From Clostridiaceae bacterium (GTDB lineage: Bacteria > Bacillota > Clostridia > Oscillospirales > Acutalibacteraceae): a stretch of 6,515 bases of DNA. Position 1 is the first letter of the stretch, and the number at the start of each line of letters is the position of its first letter. Below are positions 1 through 5,815 of the stretch, one piece after another. The DNA is taken from contig JAEDGF010000095.1 in assembly GCA_016297645.1 (NCBI GenBank), positions 1-6,515 on the forward strand, written 5' to 3'. Both the position numbers and the translations under genes were made by a program. The notes beneath the pieces are model-generated. The model saw only the letters and a list, made by a program, of their open reading frames with translations, ran no database searches and was not told where the DNA came from.

Positions 1-10
1 CATCCGCACC

Positions 11-55
11 AAATCGAGCATTTATAAGGGATTAGACCTTATGAATGCTCGATTT
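11..55. repeat. 19-bp inverted repeat with 7-nt loop
   Basis: The left arm (11-29) and right arm (37-55) are reverse complements over 19 positions with one exception. T23 faces G43, which becomes a G-U pair in plus-strand RNA and a C/A mismatch in minus-strand RNA. The loop is GATTAGA (30-36). The arms are AT-rich with a GC-containing core (CGAGC). On the plus strand the stem runs into a T-rich stretch (53-63), so it could terminate a plus-strand gene entering from the left. It could equally be a bidirectional terminator or a small dispersed element. It does not overlap any convincing gene. Confidence 0.8.
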
Positions 56-84
56 TCTATTTTAGCTATAAAGAAAGGAGATAT

Positions 85-111
85 AAAAAACCGCCAAATT
101 AAACAGGTGGT
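85..111 (-). terminator. Probable Rho-independent terminator after rsgA
   Basis: Read on the minus strand, ACCACC (111-106) and GGCGGT (95-90) can pair with one internal A/C mismatch around a 10-nt AT-rich loop. A run of six T follows at once (90-85). It lies about 40 nt beyond the rsgA stop codon, where an intrinsic terminator would be expected. The stem is short and imperfect, so the call is moderate. The stronger inverted repeat at 11-55 lies further downstream and could be a back-up. Confidence 0.5.
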
Positions 112-150
112 ACGGCATATTTTCCGAAACCGGCAGTTACACTCTGTCTG

Positions 151-1143
151 TCAATATCTGCTCTTTCTTCTCGATTTGTTGATTTTGGCAATCTCCTTGA
201 ACCTCGCCCGTTTGGCTTCAAGGTATCGGCTGTTGTCCGCAGCGTAGTCATTTTCGGTTTTCAGCTTCCGGTAAGACGAAAGACGGGCATCATCCAGAGT
301 TCCGTCCGCAAGCGCCCTCAGGACGGCACAGCCCGGCTCCGAGGTGTGAGTGCAATCGGCATATTTGCACGCACGGGACAATTCTTCAATGTCCGCAAAC
401 GCCGTGTCGATGCCGTTGCCGCTGTCCCACATTCCAAGCTCGCGCATACCGGGTGTGTCAATGACAAAAGCGCCGTTTTGCAGTGTTATCAACTCACGGC
501 GGGTCGTTGTGTGCCGACCCTTATCGTCATTCCCGATCTCGCGTGTAGCAAGACTGTCCGTACCGGTCAGTTTGTTGATAAGCGTTGACTTCCCGACACC
601 GGACGAGCCGATAAATGCCACCGTCTTGCCCGGAAGAATATACTTCATTACCGCTTCGTAATCCCCGTCCGATGAGGAAATTGCCAGCACATCCACACCC
701 GGCGCGGCATTTTGCGACTCGATGATTTTACTTTCAATATCGGAACACAGATCGGATTTTGTCAGGACTACCATCGGCGCTGCACCGCTGTCGTAAGCGA
801 CTGACAGATATCGCTCCAAACGCCGGATATTAAAGTTGTTGTTCATTGACATACAGATAAACACCGTATCAATATTGGCTGCGACGACCTGCTCCTGCTT
901 TCCCGTGCCTGCCGCTTTTCGGATAAAGCAGCTATTTCGCGGAAACAGTCCCGTGATTATTGCACTGCCGTCGCCGTCCTGCCACTCGGCAATAACATAA
1001 TCGCCTACTGCGGGGTAGTCCGAAACCGTTTGCGTTTCATACCGGTATTTTCCCGAAACGACAGCCGATTTAATTTCGCTGCCGCTCTGAATTTTATATA
1101 CTCCTTTTTCCTGCGAGATGACCCTCGCGCGAAATTCGTTCAT
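151..1143 (-). CDS. rsgA: Ribosome small subunit-dependent GTPase A (RsgA family)
   Basis: RsgA proteins are circularly permuted GTPases that bind the 30S subunit late in assembly and use GTP hydrolysis to help release factors and check the decoding region. The 330-residue protein shows the full order: an OB-fold-like N-terminus (about 1-70), G4 TKSD (128-131), a G5-like ISS (155-157), the P-loop GSSGVGKS (179-186), a switch I region RHTTT (210-214) and G3 DTPGM (229-233). A zinc site follows as C259-x4-C264-x-H266-x5-C272, and the tail is basic and helical. Length fits the family. The ATG at 1141-1143 follows GGAGG with a 7-nt gap. It lies 52 nt after the broken kinase and away from the prkC/rpe neighbours often seen for clostridial rsgA, so it may be a second copy; that is inference. 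The gene appears intact. Confidence 0.95.
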   Translation of the reverse strand: MNEFRARVISQEKGVYKIQSGSEIKSAVVSGKYRYETQTVSDYPAVGDYVIAEWQDGDGSAIITGLFPRNSCFIRKAAGTGKQEQVVAANIDTVFICMSMNNNFNIRRLERYLSVAYDSGAAPMVVLTKSDLCSDIESKIIESQNAAPGVDVLAISSSDGDYEAVMKYILPGKTVAFIGSSGVGKSTLINKLTGTDSLATREIGNDDKGRHTTTRRELITLQNGAFVIDTPGMRELGMWDSGNGIDTAFADIEELSRACKYADCTHTSEPGCAVLRALADGTLDDARLSSYRKLKTENDYAADNSRYLEAKRARFKEIAKINKSRRKSRY

Positions 1144-1195
1144 GTCTGTACCTCCGTATCCGAAAAAGTTCTGCCGTCTTTTCTCTGCAACCGAT

Positions 1196-1605
1196 TCAAA
1201 ACGAAATTATAATTTTCAGTTTGCCTTCATTGTATTCCGCCGCGATAATCCCGTCCATTTTTTCGGTGAACAGCCTTTCAATGGAAAGCCCGAGTCCCGT
1301 TCCGCCCCGTGCGGTGTTCACTGCATAAAAACGGTCGAAAAGGTACGCGGTCCGGACCGCATCAAGCTCCTTTGCGCCGTTTTCAAAAAGAACGGTACCG
1401 TCGGGCGACAACCGGACGGTCAAGTCGCCGTCAGAACACTTGGCTGCCTTTGAGAGGATATTGTCGAAAATCCTCCGCAGAGTATTTTTATCAAGAGTGT
1501 GGATGATCGGCTCCTCGGGAATCCCGATGACGGGACGATTCCGCGCCCGGAGAGTGCCACGTACGCCCCGGCAAGGCTCTGCTCCAAAATGTCGTTCAGA
1601 CAGAC
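1196..1605 (-). pseudogene. 5'-deleted, frameshifted sensor histidine kinase tail
   Basis: The remnant covers roughly the last 135 residues of a two-component sensor kinase, mainly the ATP-binding HATPase_c domain. Visible pieces in order are an N-box-like RRIFDNILSKAAK, the sequence LSPDGTVLFEN, the F-box LFDRFY, the G2 box GGTGLGLSI and the final strands ending at the TGA at 1196-1198. Membrane segments, HAMP and the phospho-accepting His region are all missing. Its first 24 or so residues (VCLNDILEQ... to RGIVP) are read in the frame of the upstream SAP gene. The kinase then continues from VIGIPEEP in another frame. Adding one C to the CCC at 1532-1534 would join the two as V-P-V-I-G. No start or ribosome binding site of its own is visible. 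No cognate response regulator is present. Activity as a kinase is not expected. Confidence 0.8.
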
Positions 1606-2154
1606 CCGTTCGTACCGATGATGCCCCGGCAGACCCTTTTTGTAATTCCAGCATACGATTGCGTCGTGCAGGTTCTTTCCGGGATTATCCGCGAAGAAAT
1701 CACGGATGTATGTATTGTACTCAAACTGTGCGCCGATCTCTGTTTTACGCTGCTTCTTTTCCTCCAAGATTCGATAATACGCCCGGATCGAGCCGCCGTA
1801 TGTCTTTCCGGCGTTTGCTTTCAGCCATTGCCGAAACGGAACATTAAAAGAGAAGCCTTTTCCGATTTTTTCACGGAAAAACGCCCGGTGTTTTTCTGAG
1901 CAGACGATATTCGGCTCTATGACCGTATCCTCGGTGAGCGTTCCGATGTTTACCGCCGTTTTTCTCTCGGCAGAGGATTTCAGCACATTTCCCGTATCAA
2001 GAAAATATACTATCCTATCCGTGAGCTCTGCTTTGCTGCCCGATGCCGGCAACCCGTTTTCTTTACAAAAGTCGGCAAGCTCCCGTTTCAGATAGTAGAA
2101 GCTGCGGAAAGCGGCTGCATCCAACTCTATATTCAGTTCCGGCCTTTCATTCAT
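1420..2154 (-). CDS. SAP / DUF6434 domain protein with a foreign C-terminal tail
   Basis: The first 182 or so residues match the clostridial SAP-DUF6434 architecture. A SAP helix-loop-helix, usually a nucleic-acid-binding motif, lies at about 22-52 (LKRELADFC... LTDRIVYFL). The DUF6434 part spans about 70-182, with signatures such as EKHRAFF, IGKGFSFNV, GKTYG and YNTYIRDFFADNPGK. Function is unknown; binding DNA or RNA is inferred from SAP only. After GHHRYER (ending near 1606) the frame enters histidine kinase sequence, and after RGIVP (about 1532) it reads a wrong frame, adding some 37 meaningless residues before the TGA at 1420. The natural protein probably ended near residue 185-195. The ATG at 2152-2154 has no clear Shine-Dalgarno sequence. 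The product may still fold, since the recognised domains are essentially complete. Confidence 0.8.
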   Translation of the reverse strand: MNERPELNIELDAAAFRSFYYLKRELADFCKENGLPASGSKAELTDRIVYFLDTGNVLKSSAERKTAVNIGTLTEDTVIEPNIVCSEKHRAFFREKIGKGFSFNVPFRQWLKANAGKTYGGSIRAYYRILEEKKQRKTEIGAQFEYNTYIRDFFADNPGKNLHDAIVCWNYKKGLPGHHRYERVCLNDILEQSLAGAYVALSGRGIVPSSGFPRSRSSTLLIKILCGGFSTISSQRQPSVLTAT

Positions 2155-2168
2155 CTGTATTTGCTCTT

Positions 2169-2198
2169 ATTATAGTAGATTCAGCATTGGCTGATCAA
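2169..2198 (-). promoter_or_regulatory. Possible sigma-A-type promoter for the SAP gene
   Basis: On the minus strand a perfect -10 box TATAAT (2174-2169) follows TTGATC (2198-2193; four of six matches to TTGACA) with an 18-nt spacer. It lies in the 52-nt gap between the GNAT gene at 2207 and the SAP gene at 2154. The expected start of transcription, near 2162, would leave a leader of only about 8 nt with no ribosome binding site. Either the SAP gene is nearly leaderless when made from here, or the match is chance in an AT-rich gap. Confidence 0.35.
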
Positions 2199-2206
2199 AA
2201 CCTTGG

Positions 2207-2755
2207 TTAAGAATCGAGTTCAAGCCTCATAAGAACAAGCGTTTGCCAGCCGCTTCTTGCACGGAAACCTCTTGGATTGCGACCATATTCCTGAAATCCT
2301 ACCGATTCATACAACCGGACAGCAGATGCGTTCTCTGCTACGACCTCCAGCTCTATTTGCAGGTATCCCGCTTGCTTCGCGCATTCGATGCACGCAAGCG
2401 TAAGAGCCTTCCCGATGCCGCGCCCCCAGTAGGCTTTTTCAATGGCGATGCCGAAGTCCGCACGATGGCGAATCTTTTCCTTGTCATCAATCGGATCAAT
2501 GCCCGCTGTTCCGGCAATCCTGCCGTCCACGAACGCCGCAATTTCGATGGCATTTTTGCTTTCGCTGCGCGCCTTCAAAAATTTTGCTTCCTCTTGGACG
2601 GTGAACGAATTTTCCTCCGGATAGGTCAGAAGATAGTCCGTTTCTGCATGCGTGAGATCAAAAGTGCGGAGCACTTCGGCGGCATCAGCTTCACCTGCTC
2701 CGCGAAGAAGGCATTTCGCGCCGTCCTTTAAGATAATTTCTTTTTCGTATTGCAA
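2207..2755 (-). CDS. GNAT family N-acetyltransferase, TTG start
   Basis: GNAT enzymes move an acetyl group from acetyl-CoA to an amine. This 182-residue protein is a single GNAT domain. The acetyl-CoA pyrophosphate loop is seen in WGRGIGKA (110-117), followed by the helix ALTLACIECAKQAG. The C-terminal signature NASAVRLYESVGF (142-154) is typical of the family. Overall it resembles generic Firmicute GNATs of the RimJ/RimL or Acetyltransf_1 kind; the substrate cannot be told. The first codon is TTG (2753-2755), chosen because AGGAGG lies 9 nt upstream and the protein begins at a natural position (QYEKEIILKDG). It follows the CatA-like gene by 66 nt and precedes the SAP gene by 52 nt, so it may belong to the end of the upstream transcript. 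Confidence 0.9.
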   Translation of the reverse strand: MQYEKEIILKDGAKCLLRGAGEADAAEVLRTFDLTHAETDYLLTYPEENSFTVQEEAKFLKARSESKNAIEIAAFVDGRIAGTAGIDPIDDKEKIRHRADFGIAIEKAYWGRGIGKALTLACIECAKQAGYLQIELEVVAENASAVRLYESVGFQEYGRNPRGFRARSGWQTLVLMRLELDS

Positions 2756-2764
2756 TGGTTATTG

Positions 2765-2770
2765 CCTCCT
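2765..2770 (-). promoter_or_regulatory. Ribosome binding site that fixes a TTG start
   Basis: AGGAGG on the minus strand lies 9 nt before TTG at 2755-2753. No in-frame ATG or GTG is equally well placed, so this site supports the TTG start of the GNAT gene. The spacer contains AATAACCAT, also found before the GNAT gene that starts at 5207. Confidence 0.75.
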
Positions 2771-2821
2771 GCTATCTTTTCGACGGCATCGCATGACCGG
2801 TGCCAAATCTAAATTCTCTTA

Positions 2822-3442
2822 TTATATCCTGTTAATGGTTTCTTGAAGCCGCGCAAGAAACCGCCCTGCGTGCGCGCCGTCCATTTGGGTATGGTGGAAT
2901 TGGAACGACAATTTCAGAGTCGTCCTGAAAAGCCCCTTATGATATTTGCCCCAGATGATAAACGGATTGTTGAAAATGCCGCTGTTCATGCCGACGGCAC
3001 CGTCGATCTCGGTATCCACGATGGCGGAGGTGCCGATGACCATGCTGTCGGTCAGATCGTGATTTTCACAGCTTTCCGCTACTTCGTGTGTCAGCCGCAG
3101 GTAGTCGGCGTTGAACTGCGCAAGGTCAGCGGAAAACGGCACATCGCAGGAGCTGACCTCGCCGGTTTCGTTTTTTACGATCGTGTTCACTGCGATGCTG
3201 TCATATTGCAGCAGCTCGCGCCCGACGGGGAGCAGATAAAACTCCCTAATTCCGCTCGCAGCCTTGCCGATACACCAACAGAGAAGCATATTGAATTTCA
3301 GTCCGTGCTTGCGGCTGAATCTAACAAGCGGTGTGACATCCAGCTTTTTGAAAAAAGTCACCATGGGGTTCGGCGCGTTCATCCAAAGGTCAAACGCCGC
3401 CGCGCGGGCAGTAGTTTTCGGGTCAATTACGCTCGGTTTCAT
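2822..3442 (-). CDS. CatA-like O-acetyltransferase (chloramphenicol acetyltransferase fold)
   Basis: Proteins of this family are trimeric acetyl-CoA-dependent O-acetyltransferases; the best-known members inactivate chloramphenicol. The 206-residue length is slightly under classical CAT (about 213-220). The catalytic signature HHTQMDG (183-189) keeps the active-site His (H184) and the structural Asp (D188), but has Met where classical CAT usually has Cys. The usual Pro-Trp region before it reads NNPFIIWGKY, so the acceptor pocket looks divergent. The N-terminus (FDLWMNAPNPMVTFFKKLDVT) follows the CAT layout. Chloramphenicol resistance cannot be concluded: many clostridial CatA-like proteins of this kind have unknown acceptors. 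The ATG at 3440-3442 has GGAG 8 nt upstream, and an in-frame TGA just above bounds the start. The gene lies 49 nt after the GNAT-YoaP gene. Confidence 0.88.
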   Translation of the reverse strand: MKPSVIDPKTTARAAAFDLWMNAPNPMVTFFKKLDVTPLVRFSRKHGLKFNMLLCWCIGKAASGIREFYLLPVGRELLQYDSIAVNTIVKNETGEVSSCDVPFSADLAQFNADYLRLTHEVAESCENHDLTDSMVIGTSAIVDTEIDGAVGMNSGIFNNPFIIWGKYHKGLFRTTLKLSFQFHHTQMDGAHAGRFLARLQETINRI

Positions 3443-3491
3443 TCTTCACGCTCCAATGTACTGTCCTCCATTCATCTCGCTAAAATCAGTT

Positions 3492-4232
3492 TTACAAGCC
3501 CGCCAGCGCCAGAAATTTTTTATCCGACTGAATACTCTGTGTCAGAAACTGACCGTCCCGGAACAGGGCATAGGTCGTGACCGGTGCAGGTACATTCTGC
3601 GCAGATGCTTTATCAGTGATATGGATGACCTTGAACGGGATACCGTGCTCTTTTGCGACCTCCTGCACCCTTGGTACCCAATAATAGGTGTAGGGACACT
3701 GATCGGTGTAATAGAGGACAAAACCGGTTTCCTCAATCGCCGGATGCTTCGCGCATTCCCGGAACTTCGGCATCTGTGCGGACGGTTCCATGGGAAGGTA
3801 CATGAGATTGATCCCGCAGTCGGATATGTCTGCCACACGGAACCCCTTGTAAGTAAGAAATTTCGGGTCAGCGAGAAATTCCCGCTTCCGACCTTCTGCG
3901 CACAGAATACAAATGCCTTCCTTCCCCTGCGCCTTGGCGTCTCGGATACATTCCTCCAACAGATCATTTGAATATCCGTGTCCCTTCATGGAACCGGATA
4001 CCCAGAGGCAGTCAATGTAGAGATAGCCGTCTGCCGCAATAGGCACCCATGCGTTTTCAGCCGGAATGTATTCGATAAAGCATTTACCGCGTTCTTCGCT
4101 GCGATAGAAAACAAGTCCATCATCAAAGCGTTGCCTCAGCCATTCCTTTTTTGCAACACTCTGCTTACCGGACATGGCACAGCAGATATGTTCCTTGTCA
4201 ATATTTTCTTTTGTAATCCGAATATAGTTCAT
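3492..4232 (-). CDS. GNAT acetyltransferase with C-terminal YoaP domain
   Basis: This 246-residue protein has two parts. Residues about 1-150 form a GNAT fold, with YLYIDCLWV leading into a degenerate acetyl-CoA loop KGHGYSND (83-90) and then a helix and strand (GICILCAEG). Residues about 170-246 match the YoaP domain, named after Bacillus subtilis YoaP. That part looks thioredoxin-like: LYYTDQCPYTYYWV carries C179-P-Y-T at the place of a redox motif, and PAPVTTYALFRDGQF resembles the cis-Pro strand and turn of thioredoxins. A redox or thiol role is only inferred. The length fits the fusion family. The ATG (4230-4232) has GGAGG 8 nt upstream, placed inside the end of the TfoX-like gene; the two genes overlap by 35 nt in different frames, suggesting coupled translation. 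The substrate is unknown. Confidence 0.9.
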   Translation of the reverse strand: MNYIRITKENIDKEHICCAMSGKQSVAKKEWLRQRFDDGLVFYRSEERGKCFIEYIPAENAWVPIAADGYLYIDCLWVSGSMKGHGYSNDLLEECIRDAKAQGKEGICILCAEGRKREFLADPKFLTYKGFRVADISDCGINLMYLPMEPSAQMPKFRECAKHPAIEETGFVLYYTDQCPYTYYWVPRVQEVAKEHGIPFKVIHITDKASAQNVPAPVTTYALFRDGQFLTQSIQSDKKFLALAGL

Positions 4233-4566
4233 CGGTTATTCCTCCAATACCGTTGTTCTTTCGTTTTTGCGGCGGTAATTCGTCGTACATTGCTTGAAAC
4301 AGTTTTGTGAGAAGCTCTTTGTTTTCAACTTCATCTACCCTCAGCATTTCCTTTGCTCCCTCATACGGCATCTCACAAATTGCCGAAGGCATAAGACGCG
4401 ATGCGGCTCTTGTTTTCTTGACAAGCAGCCGGTCGTCATAGATTCCGCCGACAATTTTGCCGCGATAACAGAGAATAAACTCTCCCATCATGGGACGGTA
4501 AGATACATCGTCAAAATCCGATAGCTGTTCCAAAACGAACCGGAGATACTCTTTTCGGGAAGCCAT
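4198..4566 (-). CDS. TfoX/Sxy N-terminal domain protein
   Basis: This is a small 122-residue protein consisting of a TfoX_N domain. Diagnostic stretches are MASRKEYLRFVLEQL at the start, then YRPMMGEF, CYRGKIVGGIYDDRLLVKK, and PYEGAKEML. In gamma-proteobacteria, full TfoX/Sxy proteins regulate competence together with CRP. Single-domain versions like this are common in Firmicutes, and their role is not established, so no competence function is claimed. The C-terminal TfoX domain is absent. I chose the ATG at 4564-4566 rather than an upstream in-frame TTG at 4584, because GGAG (4578-4575) sits 8 nt before the ATG and the family begins here. The gene starts 14 nt after the GNAT stop and its 3' end overlaps the GNAT-YoaP gene by 35 nt. 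Confidence 0.9.
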   Translation of the reverse strand: MASRKEYLRFVLEQLSDFDDVSYRPMMGEFILCYRGKIVGGIYDDRLLVKKTRAASRLMPSAICEMPYEGAKEMLRVDEVENKELLTKLFQAMYDELPPQKRKNNGIGGITDELYSDYKRKY

Positions 4567-4574
4567 TGTTTTTT

Positions 4575-4578
4575 CTCC
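4575..4578 (-). promoter_or_regulatory. Ribosome binding site that fixes the TfoX-like start
   Basis: GGAG followed by an 8-nt A-rich spacer leads to the ATG at 4566-4564. This excludes the TTG at 4584, which lies upstream of the site and would add six residues not typical of the family. Confidence 0.7.
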
Positions 4579-4580
4579 GT

Positions 4581-5207
4581 TCAAAACAGCTGACCCGGCA
4601 GTTTCAGCTTTTCCTTCTTCGGGAAGGTCGCTTCAAACTTTTCAAACGCTTCCGGATTCTTCTCGCAGACAAAATAGCCCTCCGGATCTTTGTAAGTGCC
4701 GGAGATGCCGTCCAAAAAGCCGGGCGTCAGTTCCTTGATGAGAAAATAATCCGCCTCAGGGTCGTCGGCATAGCGTACACCCTTTGTTTTGGCAGGCACA
4801 AAGCCGGACTTGCCGTAGAACAGAATGTTGCCGGTGATGGCAAGCGCACCTGCGCCCATTTCCTTCGCTTTTTCCATGGAATAGTCGAGGAGCTTCTTTC
4901 CGTACCCCTGACGCTTGTATGCAGGTGCAATGCCGATGGGACCGAAGGTCATGATCGGCACCCTTCTTCCGTCGTCGCACTCGATTTCCGAGCGTACATA
5001 GATGACCTGTCCGATCAGCTCGCCGTCAAGCTCCATGACGAGGTCCAGCTCCGGCACAAACGCCGGGTCGTCACGGTAGCAGTGCAGCACATAGTGCTCC
5101 ATGCAGCCGGGACGGCAGACATTCCAAAAAGACTCACGGGTAAGGTTTTCAACTGCTCTGTAATCGTCTTTCGTTTCCAAACGAATGGTAATATTTTTTT
5201 CTGACAT
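4581..5207 (-). CDS. GNAT family N-acetyltransferase (YhbS-like)
   Basis: This is a 208-residue acetyltransferase. The GNAT core lies at about 5-140, with strands at ELIGQVIYVRSEI and IMTFGPIGIAP. The acetyl-CoA loop is KRQGYGKKL (98-106), the classic R/Q-x-x-G-x-G pattern. The following helix LDYSMEKAKEMG and the segment ITGNILFYGKSGFVPA match the COG3153 (YhbS) type, where the residues after the loop form the acceptor side. About 60 extra C-terminal residues (KELTPGFLDG to KLPGQLF) are usual for this clostridial subgroup. The acceptor molecule is unknown. The ATG at 5205-5207 has AAGGAG 7 nt upstream, and that site overlaps the TAA of clpP. With an 11-nt gap from clpP and 14 nt to the TfoX-like gene it is clearly operonic. 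Confidence 0.92.
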   Translation of the reverse strand: MSEKNITIRLETKDDYRAVENLTRESFWNVCRPGCMEHYVLHCYRDDPAFVPELDLVMELDGELIGQVIYVRSEIECDDGRRVPIMTFGPIGIAPAYKRQGYGKKLLDYSMEKAKEMGAGALAITGNILFYGKSGFVPAKTKGVRYADDPEADYFLIKELTPGFLDGISGTYKDPEGYFVCEKNPEAFEKFEATFPKKEKLKLPGQLF

Positions 5208-5218
5208 GGTTATTCTCC

Positions 5219-5809
5219 TTATCTTTTATCAATGATTTTGTCGATCAGCCCGTAGGCGAGGGCTTCCTGTGCCGACATATAATTGTCGCGCTCCGTATCG
5301 GCGGCGACCTGCGCAAAGGGTCTGCTCGTATTCTCGGACAGCATACGGGTCAGCCGCTGTTTGGTTTTCTGCATTTGCTCGGATACGATCTGAATATTCG
5401 TGGCCTGACCGTGTACACCGTTTCCGCCGATCAGCGGCTGGTGTATCATGATTTCCGCATTCGGCAGAGCGATCCGTTTGCCTTTTGCTCCGCCTGCCAG
5501 CAGAAAAGCACCGAAGCTCGCCGCCATTCCGATACAAATGGTGGATACATCGCACTTGATGTACTTCATGGTATCGTAGATCGCAAATCCGGCAGTGACC
5601 GAGCCGCCCGGGCTGTTGATATAAAGCTGAATATCTTTATCCGGATTCTGTGAGTCTAAGAAAAGCATCTGCGCAATAACGGTACCGGCGAATACATCCT
5701 TCACTTCCTCACCGAGGAAAATAATCCTGTCGGAGAGCAGCCGGGAAAAAATATCATAGCTTCGTTCGCCGCGACCGGTTTGTTCAATTACATACGGAAT
5801 GATACTCAT
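5219..5809 (-). CDS. clpP: ATP-dependent Clp protease proteolytic subunit (ClpP), probable paralogue
   Basis: ClpP forms the barrel-shaped serine peptidase that degrades proteins fed by an AAA+ unfoldase such as ClpX or ClpC. The 196 residues begin like a mature ClpP (IPYVIEQTGRGERSYDIFSRLL). The triad is visible: S98 in GMAASFGAF, H123 in MIHQP and D175 in DTERDNY. The oxyanion loop is SPGGSVTAGFAIYD (66-79). Two features differ from the housekeeping type: Phe follows the catalytic Ser where Met is usual, and the stretch after His reads LIGGNGVHGQAT, three residues longer than the common LGGAQGQAT. No clpX, tig or lon flanks it, which supports a secondary ClpP. The ATG (5807-5809) has AAGGAG 9 nt upstream, and that site overlaps the TAA of the DUF998 gene. 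No unfoldase or obvious client is encoded here. Confidence 0.95.
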   Translation of the reverse strand: MSIIPYVIEQTGRGERSYDIFSRLLSDRIIFLGEEVKDVFAGTVIAQMLFLDSQNPDKDIQLYINSPGGSVTAGFAIYDTMKYIKCDVSTICIGMAASFGAFLLAGGAKGKRIALPNAEIMIHQPLIGGNGVHGQATNIQIVSEQMQKTKQRLTRMLSENTSRPFAQVAADTERDNYMSAQEALAYGLIDKIIDKR

Positions 5810-5815
5810 ATAAGT

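Noticed and set aside
71..84. AAAGGAGATATA, which resembles a strong ribosome binding site on the plus strand
   Set aside because: No start codon or open frame follows at a suitable distance; it lies in the AT-rich gap beside the probable terminator.
1196..1654. A separate 152-residue protein starting at 1654
   Set aside because: Its first 40 or so residues are the SAP gene and the start of the kinase remnant read in a wrong frame. Only the part after about 1535 is kinase-like, and no ribosome site supports the start.
3446..3475. Nine-codon upstream frame (MNGGQYIGA) just before the CatA-like gene, like a cat leader peptide
   Set aside because: Known cat leaders work with a hairpin that hides the ribosome site. 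No such hairpin is visible, the peptide does not resemble known leaders, and the frame has no good ribosome site.
2843..3580. Long plus-strand open frame (245 codons) opposite the CatA-like gene
   Set aside because: It lies antisense to a gene with clear family motifs, has no ribosome binding site of note, and its translation shows no recognisable domain.
4582..4584. TTG at 4584 as the start of the TfoX-like gene
   Set aside because: The ribosome site GGAG lies downstream of it, 8 nt before the ATG at 4566 where family members begin.
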